Both the position numbers and the translations under genes were made by a program. DNA of 64,000 nucleotides from Myxococcales bacterium. Lineage in GTDB: Bacteria > Myxococcota_A > Polyangia > Polyangiales > Polyangiaceae. The stretch covers positions 1 to 64,000 of the forward strand of contig SECP01000025.1 in NCBI GenBank assembly GCA_004193285.1. The letters are read 5' to 3'. The notes below the pieces were generated by a model that was not told the origin of the DNA, searched no databases, and saw only the letters and a list, made by a program, of their open reading frames with translations. Positions 23,994 through 32,198 of this stretch are shown piece after piece (the stretch's first letter is position 1; the number at the start of each line of letters is the position of its first letter).

Positions 23994-25141
23994 GGCGCGC
24001 TCTCGCTTTCGGAGTCGGGCGCAGTGTCCGTGGCGGCGGGCGGAAACACCTCGCGCACCAGCTCTGCCGGTGGAAAGAGCTGGTACACCTGCGGCAGCCC
24101 GCCTGGCAGGACCCGCGCGACGGTGGGTGCTCGCTCGTAGGGGCCAAAGCTCTCACGAGGCAGCCGGCGCGAGAGGGCCACGGTGGTGAGGACGGGGTGG
24201 TTTCGGTACGCGGGGTAGATGGCGTAGCGCTCCTCGACGTGATCGTGGCCGCGCACGAAATGGGTAACGGTGCGGCCGAGCTTCGCGCTGAGCGCGCAGA
24301 AGTCGTCGAAGTCTTCGTAGCCGAACTGACTGCCGCGCGAGAAGCGATTGGGCATCTTTTTGCGCGCCTTGGGGTGCGCGCGCGCCCACACGAAGTCAGA
24401 GAGGCACTGCGGGTCGTTCCAGTCGCCCGTTTCCAGGAGCTGGGGGTGCAAGTCCGAGAGCGGAAAGCCGCCGTGAGCCACGAGCAATCCGTCCGGCAGG
24501 AACAAGGCGCACGGCGCTCGGGCGGTAAGGCGCAGGGCGAGCTTTCCCGCGCGCGTGATCCACTCGTCCTCGGCGTGCGCGTTGAGGAACTCGGAAAAAT
24601 CCGACGGCGACACGGTCGAGGAGAAGCGAGCGCCGTCGAAGGCGAGGGCCTCGTCGTGATTGCCCACGATGACGCACACTCTCTCCGGAGCTTCGACGAT
24701 CAATTCGAATACGCGCAGTAGCACCTCGAGCGCGCGGCCTTCGTCGTCGATGAAGTCCCCCAGAAAGATCAGCTGCGGCGAGGCGCCACCGGTCTCTTCC
24801 GCGTGCCGGCGGACGAGAGCCAAAGCCGCTTCCAGCGCGAGTAGGTCGCCGTGCAGATCGCCGATGATCCAAAGCGGCTGCGCTACATCGCGCGCGCTCA
24901 CCTGGATGACGCGATCGGAAGCGCTGGCGCGGTCGCTATCGAACAACAGACTGGCGCCCTCCGCTCTATCCAAGAGCGCTTCCAGGCTCTCGACCGTGGA
25001 GCGCATGCGCTCTCGGATCGGCATCGGATCCACCGCCGCCCGGATCGCTTGCCAATCCAGGTCTCGAACCTCCACGACTGCTGACGCGGCGGCGTCGCCG
25101 TCTGCGTCGTTCGTAGCCAGGGGCGCAGCTTCGTCGGACAT
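23990..25141 (-). CDS. PPP-family (calcineurin-like) metallophosphatase
   Basis: The 383-residue protein carries the full PPP set: GDLHGD (D95, H97), GDFIDDEG, GNHDEA, a VAHGG motif and RGHDHVE. These are the dinuclear metal ligands of Ser/Thr phosphoprotein or diadenosine tetraphosphate phosphatases. The start is ATG 25141, one base after the kinase TGA. Pairing directly downstream of an FHA-kinase and a vWA protein suggests it reverses the kinase reaction. PP2C is the usual phosphatase in comparable modules, so the PPP type is notable. Confidence 0.9.
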   Translation of the reverse strand: MSDEAAPLATNDADGDAAASAVVEVRDLDWQAIRAAVDPMPIRERMRSTVESLEALLDRAEGASLLFDSDRASASDRVIQVSARDVAQPLWIIGDLHGDLLALEAALALVRRHAEETGGASPQLIFLGDFIDDEGRALEVLLRVFELIVEAPERVCVIVGNHDEALAFDGARFSSTVSPSDFSEFLNAHAEDEWITRAGKLALRLTARAPCALFLPDGLLVAHGGFPLSDLHPQLLETGDWNDPQCLSDFVWARAHPKARKKMPNRFSRGSQFGYEDFDDFCALSAKLGRTVTHFVRGHDHVEERYAIYPAYRNHPVLTTVALSRRLPRESFGPYERAPTVARVLPGGLPQVYQLFPPAELVREVFPPAATDTAPDSESESAP

Positions 25142-25142
25142 G

Positions 25143-26474
25143 TCAGCGCGCCCGAGCGAGCAGTGGCAGCTTGATGATGCCTTTGTCCTGTCGGCCAACT
25201 GCGAGTTGGTCCCCTTGGCGAAGCGCGCGCGGTGCGGTCAGCTTTTTCCCGTTGATTAGCGTTTCGTTCGTGGTGCCCGCAATCGGCGAGACCAGCCACT
25301 GTCGCCCTGGACCACGTTCCAGCACGCATTGGCGGTCGTCCCAAAACTCGCCGTCCGCGCCCAGCTGCCGGGTGAGCGCTTTGCCGAGCTCCGTCCGAAC
25401 ACCAATGCGAAGAGTGCCTCCGCCGGGAGCCAGCAGCTCGATCCCCTCGGAGACCAAGGGCGCTCCTGGCGCTCCCGCTGGGCTCGGCGGCGCTGCGGCA
25501 GCTTTCGCCGGCGCGGTGGAGGCTCGGACTGGTGCGGCGACGGGTGCTTTGGCCTTCGTGCCGCGGCCACTCAGAGCGTCGCGCAGCGCGGCGGCGGTAG
25601 GACGGGCGGCGGGGTCCGGGGACAAGCAGCGGTGCAACATCGCGCTCACCTCGGCGTTGCTGGCGGGCGCCGGCATCACGCCCAGCAGAGCGGGCGGCTC
25701 CGCCGCGTACGCCCTCACGAGGGTGGCGTAGTCCGCGGGCTCGTCTTGCCAGTAGGGATGCTTTCCGGCGAGCAGCTCGTACAGCATCAGACCGCAGGTG
25801 AAGACATCTGAAGCCGGCAGCGGCACCGCTCCCCGGGCCATGTGCTCCGGCGAACGGTAGTTGTCCGTGCCTACGTAGCCTTGAAAGCCATGCCAGGGAG
25901 CACGGCGGTCGGCGAGGAGCGAGAAATCCATGTCGATCAACTTCAGTTGGTAGCCGGAGCCGATCGTCGGGTCTTCCACCAGGTAGGCATTGGCCGGCTT
26001 GAGGTCGGCGTGCACCACGCCCGACTCGTGGAGCGCGGCAACTGCCGCCACCAAAACCTTCGCCCAGGTGACGTGCCGCGCCCACACGGCGGGGTCCCGC
26101 GCGGGCGCAGACTTCGTCAAACGATGCCGCTCCCGCTCCTGATCCAAGACTTGCTGCAGGTCAGCGCCGTTGTGGACGAATTCGAACGCCTGAAAGTAGC
26201 AGGGGCCGCCCCAACGCTCCTCGAAGGCGTCCACCTGCCGAACCGCAAAATGCGCTGCCTTGCCGCCGCGCACGCGCGCCGCGAGCTCCTTTTGGTAGGC
26301 GACGAACGCCGGATACCAGACCACGGTAGGAGCCGGAGATTTGTACTGCTTGAAGAAGACCTTCTGACCGGAAGGTGCCTGCGCCGCGTACGAGATCGCC
26401 ATCATGCCGGGTCCGAAGACCTTCGTGATGCGATAGCCACGGAGCGCATCGCCCACCTTGAGCTTCTTCGCCAT
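25143..26474 (-). CDS. Ser/Thr protein kinase with C-terminal FHA domain
   Basis: The protein is 443 residues. The kinase domain (about 12-305) has a Gly-loop variant FGPGMMAISYAA, catalytic Lys K42 in FFKQYK, HADLKPAN (D157), a DMDFS metal motif in place of DFG, and the activation segment GTDNYRSPEH. An Ala/Pro linker (310-345) leads to an FHA domain (about 350-440; LRIGV, NETLINGKKL, LRQGDQLAVG). FHA binds phosphothreonine, often for self-recruitment. There is no membrane helix, so it is cytosolic. The gene follows the vWA gene by 18 bp and precedes the phosphatase gene by one base, forming one operon. Confidence 0.92.
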   Translation of the reverse strand: MAKKLKVGDALRGYRITKVFGPGMMAISYAAQAPSGQKVFFKQYKSPAPTVVWYPAFVAYQKELAARVRGGKAAHFAVRQVDAFEERWGGPCYFQAFEFVHNGADLQQVLDQERERHRLTKSAPARDPAVWARHVTWAKVLVAAVAALHESGVVHADLKPANAYLVEDPTIGSGYQLKLIDMDFSLLADRRAPWHGFQGYVGTDNYRSPEHMARGAVPLPASDVFTCGLMLYELLAGKHPYWQDEPADYATLVRAYAAEPPALLGVMPAPASNAEVSAMLHRCLSPDPAARPTAAALRDALSGRGTKAKAPVAAPVRASTAPAKAAAAPPSPAGAPGAPLVSEGIELLAPGGGTLRIGVRTELGKALTRQLGADGEFWDDRQCVLERGPGRQWLVSPIAGTTNETLINGKKLTAPRALRQGDQLAVGRQDKGIIKLPLLARAR

Positions 26475-26492
26475 CTTTCGGCTCGGCGCGGA

Positions 26493-27362
26493 TTAGAGCG
26501 CGACGGTTTCAGCCGAACGCGACACGCTGGCCGCGAGCTGCTTGAGCGTGGTCCGGAAGTTTACCGGGTCCGACGTGAACTTCTGCAGCGCCTCTTGCGG
26601 CCCCAGGCCGTCGTACTCGACTACTTCCCACTCGGACTTGTCGATCTGGCTGAGCCGGTCGTAGCCCTCGAAGTTGGGCGCAAACAAGCTCAAGATGATG
26701 CGATTGGCCATCACGACGTTCGCGACGTCTTGCAGTGACCCGCCCTTGGCCTCCGGCAGGCTCATCGTCTCCTTGAACGAGGCGTCCGTGAACACGATGA
26801 CGACGCGCGCCGCGTCGCTACGGTACCGCCACTTTTCCGGGTCTTCCGTCTGCGTGCCCTTTGGTACCGCGGGCATGGATGCCACCTTGTACAGCGTGTC
26901 CAGCAGCGACTCGGGCTCGTCGCCTCCGCCCTCCGCCTTCAGCTGCGCGAGCTGTGATTTCAGAGCGCTCACGTCGCGGACGAAAGGGTTTTCCACGATC
27001 CACGGCAAGCCTTCGCTCTCCGCCGACTCGATGTCGCGATATCCTACGACTTTACCGCGCCAGTCACGCACCGGTGCCACGCTATTGCCATCGCCCTTGC
27101 TGAGCGAATCGATGAACGCCTCGATGTTCTTGCGGAGCGCGTCGATACACGGCGCCATGCTGCCGCTGACGTCCACCACGAAGACCAAATCGGCAACACC
27201 CTTGGTTTTTGCCCGCGCTTGAGGTGCAGGCGCGGCGAGGGCCGGCTCCGCAACGCCAAGCTCGCCCTCCGCAGGAGCGACGCTCTCGTCCAAAGTAGGC
27301 TCGGCCAGTGGATCCGCGCTCGGGTCCGGTGCCGCCACGTCCGTATCAATCGGGTCGCTCAT
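26493..27362 (-). CDS. vWA-domain protein (TerY-like) leading a phospho-signalling operon
   Basis: The 289-residue protein has an acidic, Pro/Ala-rich N-terminus (1-50). The vWA domain follows, with an intact MIDAS: D64-V-S66-G-S68 in VFVVDVSGSM, a VIVFTDAS strand, and GGGDEPES, a motif seen in eukaryote-like vWA proteins. It is cytosolic, with no signal peptide. It is the first gene of the run vWA, FHA-kinase, PPP phosphatase, zinc ribbon. A vWA-kinase-phosphatase set recalls the TerY-P triad, where TerY-type vWA proteins act as metal-dependent adaptors. That analogy is inference. Confidence 0.9.
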   Translation of the reverse strand: MSDPIDTDVAAPDPSADPLAEPTLDESVAPAEGELGVAEPALAAPAPQARAKTKGVADLVFVVDVSGSMAPCIDALRKNIEAFIDSLSKGDGNSVAPVRDWRGKVVGYRDIESAESEGLPWIVENPFVRDVSALKSQLAQLKAEGGGDEPESLLDTLYKVASMPAVPKGTQTEDPEKWRYRSDAARVVIVFTDASFKETMSLPEAKGGSLQDVANVVMANRIILSLFAPNFEGYDRLSQIDKSEWEVVEYDGLGPQEALQKFTSDPVNFRTTLKQLAASVSRSAETVAL

Positions 27363-27498
27363 GCCCCGAGGCTTTACAAGATGCGTGCCGCTCGCTCGGA
27401 CCTGATAAGTTCGAGAGCGTCATGTCGCGCCGCTTCGCCCGCAGCGAACGGTCTTCGCTATAAGCCCGGCTCCACCGATGCGATAGATTGCGGAACCT

Positions 27499-27954
27499 AT
27501 GGGAAACCTCACGTGGGCGCCGATCGCTTTACTTGCCGCACTATCGGCTGCGCTCGCAACCGTCGCTTGTAGCGAGCCCGACAAAGACTCGTCGCACGAC
27601 CTTGGCGGCGCGGGGGCTGACAACGGCGGGGCCCCAACCGACGGTGGAGGTGGCTCCGCGCCAGCCGCTGCAGGTGCCCCGAGTTGTGAGGGTCTTCCAG
27701 AGACTCAGTGCCGGCAGCTCAAATGCGTGCCCATTGATGGCGTGCGGTGGCCAGGCACGCTCGACGATCCCAGAGAATACGCGGGATGTGCGACTGACTG
27801 CTCCGCGGATGATTGCTCATTTCCCGACGCGGAGGCCTGCGCCGTGGACCCATCGGGGCAGTGCTGGGGGCTAGGTAACCCGCACGCGCCAGATGGCTGG
27901 ACCGTTCTAGGCGAGTACGGTAGCTGCAGCGATTTGCCGGAATGCACGGAGTAG
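27499..27954 (+). CDS. Small Cys-rich lipoprotein
   Basis: The 151-residue protein has a signal peptide with lipobox TVAC (Cys about 24), a Gly-rich linker (DLGGAGADNGGAPTDGGGG) and a Cys-rich globular part (about 55-151) with about nine Cys, probably disulfide-bonded. The family is not recognised. It is divergent from the vWA operon and convergent with the next lipoprotein (24-bp gap). Confidence 0.75.
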   Translation: MGNLTWAPIALLAALSAALATVACSEPDKDSSHDLGGAGADNGGAPTDGGGGSAPAAAGAPSCEGLPETQCRQLKCVPIDGVRWPGTLDDPREYAGCATDCSADDCSFPDAEACAVDPSGQCWGLGNPHAPDGWTVLGEYGSCSDLPECTE

Positions 27955-27977
27955 CGCGCTGAGCCGCCGCCGACCGG

Positions 27978-28613
27978 TTACTCTTGGCAGGCGCAGGTGA
28001 CGCGCACGCGCGACATGGTCGCGGTTGAGCTATACGCAGGGCTGACCAGCCAATAGGCGTCCTCGCCATAGACGTGACAACCCAGGCCGCGTCCGTCGTA
28101 GCGCTTGGATTCGATCGGCGCGGAGGTGATGCCGAGGGCGCTGAGCACGCTCGCGCATTCCTTCGCGGTGCCTCCCTGCGCGGGGCTACCAATGATAGCC
28201 GCGGCGTCAGCAGCCACTCCGCCGTGCGCGGCGCAGGTCTGCTGGCAAGACGCACCGAGCTCCCCGAGGTACCAGCAGTGGCCGGCGGCGGGGGCGCCGC
28301 TGCACTCAGGCTCGGACTGGGCGCCGCCGCTGCTATTCATGCCCGCCGCGCCCGTGCCTGCCTCTGCTCCGGCGCCGCCTGCCTCTGCTCCGGCGCCGCC
28401 TGCCGAGGGGCTTGCGCCGCCGGCCGCGCGCGCGCCACCCGAGCCACCCGCGACAGACTGGCGTCCGCTGATCGAGCACCCGTCGCAGCCTCCGCCCGTT
28501 TCCTCGAGCGCAGCTGCGCTTATCAGCTCCTCGTCGTACACGGAGCAAGCACACGTACCGACGAGGGCCGCAATCCACAGAAGGGACCGACCCGGTCGTT
28601 GGGAGCTGGGCAT
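27978..28613 (-). CDS. Lipoprotein with Gly/Ala-rich linker and Cys-containing C-terminal domain
   Basis: The 211-residue protein has lipobox GTCAC (Cys about 23) and a linker containing AGGAGAEAGGAGAEAG, encoded by a 21-bp tandem duplication. The ~110-residue C-terminal domain carries CWYLGELGASCQQTCAAHGG, CHVYGEDAYWLVSPAYSS and a final CACQE. I have the impression that the SCxxTCAxHGG segment recurs in myxobacterial surface proteins. Function is unknown. GAGG lies upstream of ATG 28613. Confidence 0.78.
   Translation of the reverse strand: MPSSQRPGRSLLWIAALVGTCACSVYDEELISAAALEETGGGCDGCSISGRQSVAGGSGGARAAGGASPSAGGAGAEAGGAGAEAGTGAAGMNSSGGAQSEPECSGAPAAGHCWYLGELGASCQQTCAAHGGVAADAAAIIGSPAQGGTAKECASVLSALGITSAPIESKRYDGRGLGCHVYGEDAYWLVSPAYSSTATMSRVRVTCACQE
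28360..28401. repeat. 21-bp perfect tandem duplication
   Basis: Two identical 21-bp units, 28360-28380 and 28381-28401, lie in the lipoprotein linker and encode GGAGAEA twice on the minus strand. This is in-frame slippage in a low-complexity segment. Confidence 0.9.
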
Positions 28614-28743
28614 GGATCCTCGAGGGTGAGCGACGCGAGGGGACTCAGCGAGGCAAAATCGTCATCCACGCTTCAGTTTTGGAGTTTGCGGTAGCAGTGC
28701 GACGCACACTCAGCCGCGACTCAGAGCTCGCGCCGCGCCTCAA

Positions 28744-29892
28744 TCAGGGACGCGTGCTCGACTCGTGCAGGTCCTTACAGCAGCGGAAGCCAAGGTGGTA
28801 GTTCATGTGGGCGTCGTCGGCCATGAGCCGCCCGGCGTGCCACGCTGGAGCGCGCCAGCGGCAGTCGTCCTCGTGAGCTTCGTACTGCTGGAAGATGAAC
28901 CAGCTGCCCTTCATCTCGTTTTCGCCGGTGCCGCCGCGGGCGCCGAGCTCGGTGGCGACGAGCGGCAGGTTCATGTGCTCGGCGGCGTTGCCGTGTTGGT
29001 CGTACACGCCGAAGGAGCTCACACACTCCGGAAAGGCGCCCGCAGGGTAGGTGTTGCTGCCGCACTCCTGCCAGGTGGGTGCGTAGCACTTGGGGCTCTT
29101 GCGGCTGCCGGTCGCGCACAGGGCGTGGTTCTTGGTCTTGCCGTAGGCCCAGACGACCTCGCGCGACTTGTTGTGCAGGTACTCCTGCTGCAGCCTTCGC
29201 TCCCCGAACGTGTAGTCTTGCTCGGGCTCGTGGAGCGCGCCGGCGCAGGCACCCTCCCACTCGTGCGCATCGCACAGGCGCTTGCCTTGCGCTTGGCACA
29301 GCCTCTGCGCGTCGTCGGATGGCACCCACGTTACCGGGTAGTCGCAGGGAATGTTTGGGTACTCGTACTGATCCATGCAGAGCTTCGCGCTCTCCGCGGT
29401 TTGGCCTGCGGCCGGGTCGAATACGGTGACCATGTTGGGCGCGCCGCAGCGCGCGTCCGCGGCGTGGAAGGTCTGCTTTTCACGGATGGCCTGGCACTCG
29501 GCGCGCGTCATCGGGTGCTTGGTGATCTTCGGATTTCCCTGGGCCATCCACTTGCGCCCGGCGAAGATCTCGCGCGTCTTTTGCAGCGCTTCGTCGCTCA
29601 ATCCGAGCTGGGTCTTCATGTTGGCGAAGAGCACCTCGCGCTGCGCCGGCACGTCCTCCGGGAGCTCGTCGCGGAGCGGGGGAAGGGGCGGCGGCGCGGC
29701 CGCGCTCGGCGCCGGAGCGGAGGCGCTGCTAGCTGGAGGCGCAGCAGTCGTGGGCGCGCTAGAAGAAGCAGAGGGCGCTGGCGTCGGCGTCGTGCCACCT
29801 TTGAGCAGCAGCGCCGCTACCGCCACCGACGTGCCGGCGGCGGCCAGCAGCACCAACGGAACCAGACGACGAGAAGACGCGGGCTTGGACAC
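28744..29892 (-). CDS. Membrane-anchored formylglycine-generating-enzyme-fold protein
   Basis: The 382-residue protein has an N-terminal membrane anchor (LVPLVLLAAAGTSVAVAALLL), an Ala/Ser/Pro linker to about 75, a helical stretch and then a SUMF1/EgtB/PvdO-type domain (about 140-375). Diagnostic points are CMDQYEYPN, PVTWVPSDDAQRLCQAQGKRLCDAHEWEGAC, FGVYDQHGNAAEHM and the end motif HLGFRCC. Related domains modify proteins or small molecules using copper or non-haem iron, and many are only structural. No dedicated target gene is adjacent. It starts with GTG at 29892 and is divergent from the RNA methyltransferase gene. Confidence 0.85.
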   Translation of the reverse strand: MSKPASSRRLVPLVLLAAAGTSVAVAALLLKGGTTPTPAPSASSSAPTTAAPPASSASAPAPSAAAPPPLPPLRDELPEDVPAQREVLFANMKTQLGLSDEALQKTREIFAGRKWMAQGNPKITKHPMTRAECQAIREKQTFHAADARCGAPNMVTVFDPAAGQTAESAKLCMDQYEYPNIPCDYPVTWVPSDDAQRLCQAQGKRLCDAHEWEGACAGALHEPEQDYTFGERRLQQEYLHNKSREVVWAYGKTKNHALCATGSRKSPKCYAPTWQECGSNTYPAGAFPECVSSFGVYDQHGNAAEHMNLPLVATELGARGGTGENEMKGSWFIFQQYEAHEDDCRWRAPAWHAGRLMADDAHMNYHLGFRCCKDLHESSTRP

Positions 29893-29945
29893 GGGCCTCG
29901 GTTCTTGTTACCAGGCTCCCCGCCCAGGCAAACTTTTCGACGCCG

Positions 29946-31070
29946 ATGTCCCTCGTCTGCCCTCACCAGCCTCACTGCCCCGGCTGCCCGCGCCTCGCGA
30001 CGCCGGGCCTTCCGCCCGAGCCCCTGGGCCGGCTCACGGCTTTGGCAGAGCGAGCCGGCATCCCTGCGCCAGTGCTACACGAGAGCCCGCCCACGGCCTT
30101 TCGGCGCCGCGCCCGCCTCGCCATCCGTGGCCGCTCGGACGCGCCCAAGCTCGGCATCTTCGAGGCTGGCACGCACCGCGCCGTGCACATTCCGCGCTGC
30201 CTGGTTCACCACCCCGTGCTGAGCCGCGTCGTCGCGCAAGTGCGGGACGCGCTGTCGCGCCACCGCGTGCCCACGTATTCGGACTCGGCGCATGCTGGCC
30301 TCGCTCGCTACCTGCAAGTGGTCGTCGAGCGCGAAACCGAGCGCGCGCAGGTCACGCTGGTCACGAACGACTCGAGCCCGAAGAGCGTCGAGCCGCTCCT
30401 GGCGGATTTGGCGCAGCTCGTGGGCGACACGCTGCAGGGCCTTTGGTGGAACGGCAACCCCGAGCGCACCAACACGATCTTGGGGCCCCACTTCGAGCAC
30501 GTAGCGGGCGAGCGCTACGTGCGGGACGTTTCAGGGGACGCGCGGCTGTTCTACCCGCCGGGCGCGTTCGGGCAGAGCAACTTGGATCTCGCCATGCAGC
30601 TCGCGGCCGAGGTGCGCGCGCTGGCGGCGCCCGGGGAGCGCGTCGCCGAGCTGTACGCGGGCGTAGGAGCCATCGGGCTGGGTTTGGCCACGAGCGCCTC
30701 TTCTCTGGACTTGAACGAGCTCGGGGCAGGGTCGCTGGAGGGCCTCTCCGCCGGAGTCGCTGCGCTCCCCTCGCTGCACCGCGAGAAGGTGCACGTGCAC
30801 CCAGGCTCGGCTGGGGCCTGCGCTCCGCTCGTGGAGTCTGCGGGCTTCGTGATCGTGGACCCGCCGCGCAAGGGGCTGGATCCGGAGTTGCTCGCGCAGC
30901 TCTGCCGCACGCCGCCCGCTCGGCTTGCCTACGTCTCGTGCGACGTCGCCTCCTTCGAGCGGGATAGTGAGCAGCTGCTGCGCGCCCTGCGGCTCCGTTC
31001 GCTCGCCGCCTACGACCTCTTCCCTCACACGGAGCACGTAGAGACGCTCGCCGTCTTCGAGCGTAACTGA
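29946..31070 (+). CDS. TrmA/RlmCD-family RNA (uracil-5-)methyltransferase
   Basis: The 374-residue protein starts with a Cys cluster (CPHQPHCPGC, residues 5-14) fitting the 4Fe-4S site of RumA-type enzymes. The central RNA-binding part includes FRRRARLAIRG. The SAM-binding Rossmann motif is AELYAGVGAIGLGL, followed by VIVDPPRKGLDPEL, YVSCDVASFERD with nucleophile C332, and C-terminal FPHTEHVETLAVFER. It forms 5-methyluridine in tRNA or 23S rRNA; which site is undecided. It lacks an N-terminal TRAM domain. Confidence 0.92.
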   Translation: MSLVCPHQPHCPGCPRLATPGLPPEPLGRLTALAERAGIPAPVLHESPPTAFRRRARLAIRGRSDAPKLGIFEAGTHRAVHIPRCLVHHPVLSRVVAQVRDALSRHRVPTYSDSAHAGLARYLQVVVERETERAQVTLVTNDSSPKSVEPLLADLAQLVGDTLQGLWWNGNPERTNTILGPHFEHVAGERYVRDVSGDARLFYPPGAFGQSNLDLAMQLAAEVRALAAPGERVAELYAGVGAIGLGLATSASSLDLNELGAGSLEGLSAGVAALPSLHREKVHVHPGSAGACAPLVESAGFVIVDPPRKGLDPELLAQLCRTPPARLAYVSCDVASFERDSEQLLRALRLRSLAAYDLFPHTEHVETLAVFERN

Positions 31071-31161
31071 CTCCGCTGCCAGCGGAACAACACCGCTAAG
31101 CGGCTATCGGTTCCGCCGGACACTACGAGCTCAGGCCACTTTGCTAAGCTCCTTGAGCCTC

Positions 31162-32076
31162 ATGCGAGCCGTGCTCCTTCCCGCTCTAGCGCTGCCGCTC
31201 GTCCTCACTCATTGCGGCGCCAAGGGCGACTTGGTGATCGGGGAGGTCGCGCTGATGACGGCGGGCAGCGGCACCCAGGCCCCGGTAGCAGGCACCGGCG
31301 GAAGCGCCTCGTCGCCGGGCGAAGCAGGAGCCCCCGGTGCGAACGGTGGCGAAGCATCGGGCGGACCAGCCGACTGCGCACTGGGCGACGAGCCCCCACT
31401 CGGTAGCCTCGTGCACCGCTATGATTTCAGCGGCACGGGCACCACGCTCAAGGACCTAGTGGGCGACGCGGACGGCACGGTCGAAGCGGGCGCGCAGCTG
31501 GACGGCAGCGGCGTGCTGTCTCTCGCGGGGCGCACGGAGGGCCAACCCGATCAATACGTGGATCTGCCGAACGGCATCGTCTCTTCGCTTTCGGAGGTGA
31601 CGTTCGTGGTGTGGCTCAGTTATCAAGGCGGCGCCGGTTTTCAGCGCATTCTGGATTTCGGTGACAGCACGAGCGGCGAGGGTCAGGGCGATTCGGGGCG
31701 CAACTACCTGGCTGTGCTGTACGGCTCCAACTTTGCCAATGGCGACCGGCTCGGAGCACAGCTCGCCGCGCCGGGCTTCCCTTCGCTGTCGCTCGGGACG
31801 TACTTCGAGCTCGTTCAAGACGAGCCGTATCAGGTGTCGCTCGCCTTCCGCAGCAACGACCGAGTCGCGCTGTTCGCGGACGGGCAGGAGCTCATCTCAT
31901 CGCCGGTGCAGCGGTCGCTCGCCGAGCTGAACGACGTGAACTGCTGGCTCGGCCGCTCGCAGTGGACCAAGGACCACCCATTTCACGGCAAGTACGACGA
32001 GCTCCGCATCTACGACGTCGCCCTGAACGCCTGCCAACTCGCGACGTTACGCTCGCGCGGACCAGACGTGCCCTAG
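31162..32076 (+). CDS. LamG-like (concanavalin-fold) lipoprotein
   Basis: The protein is about 304 residues from ATG 31162, with lipobox LTHC (Cys about 18), a Gly/Ala/Ser linker (35-75) and a LamG/concanavalin-A-like jelly roll (about 85-300): LVHRYDFSGTGTTLKDLVGDADG, YVDLPNGIVSS, FVVWLSYQGG, LAFRSNDRVALFADGQ and YDELRIYDVALNACQL. Such domains bind sugars or proteins at the cell surface. A second LamG-type lipoprotein with the same layout lies at 55958. An in-frame TTG at 31141 is the alternative start. Confidence 0.85.
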   Translation: MRAVLLPALALPLVLTHCGAKGDLVIGEVALMTAGSGTQAPVAGTGGSASSPGEAGAPGANGGEASGGPADCALGDEPPLGSLVHRYDFSGTGTTLKDLVGDADGTVEAGAQLDGSGVLSLAGRTEGQPDQYVDLPNGIVSSLSEVTFVVWLSYQGGAGFQRILDFGDSTSGEGQGDSGRNYLAVLYGSNFANGDRLGAQLAAPGFPSLSLGTYFELVQDEPYQVSLAFRSNDRVALFADGQELISSPVQRSLAELNDVNCWLGRSQWTKDHPFHGKYDELRIYDVALNACQLATLRSRGPDVP

Positions 32077-32198
32077 TGCTTTGTTCAGCAACTGCCGCAG
32101 GTTAGAGCCGGGGTGGTCTTGCCGACCTCGCGGGCCGGCTCCTTGACAGAGCCCTCTAAAGTTTCAATAATTCGTGAAAGCGGCAAGCCGCTCGTCCG

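Noticed and set aside
24898-26085. 395-codon Arg-rich ORF on the same strand as the kinase and phosphatase genes
   Set aside because: Alternate-frame shadow overlapping two clearly conserved genes.
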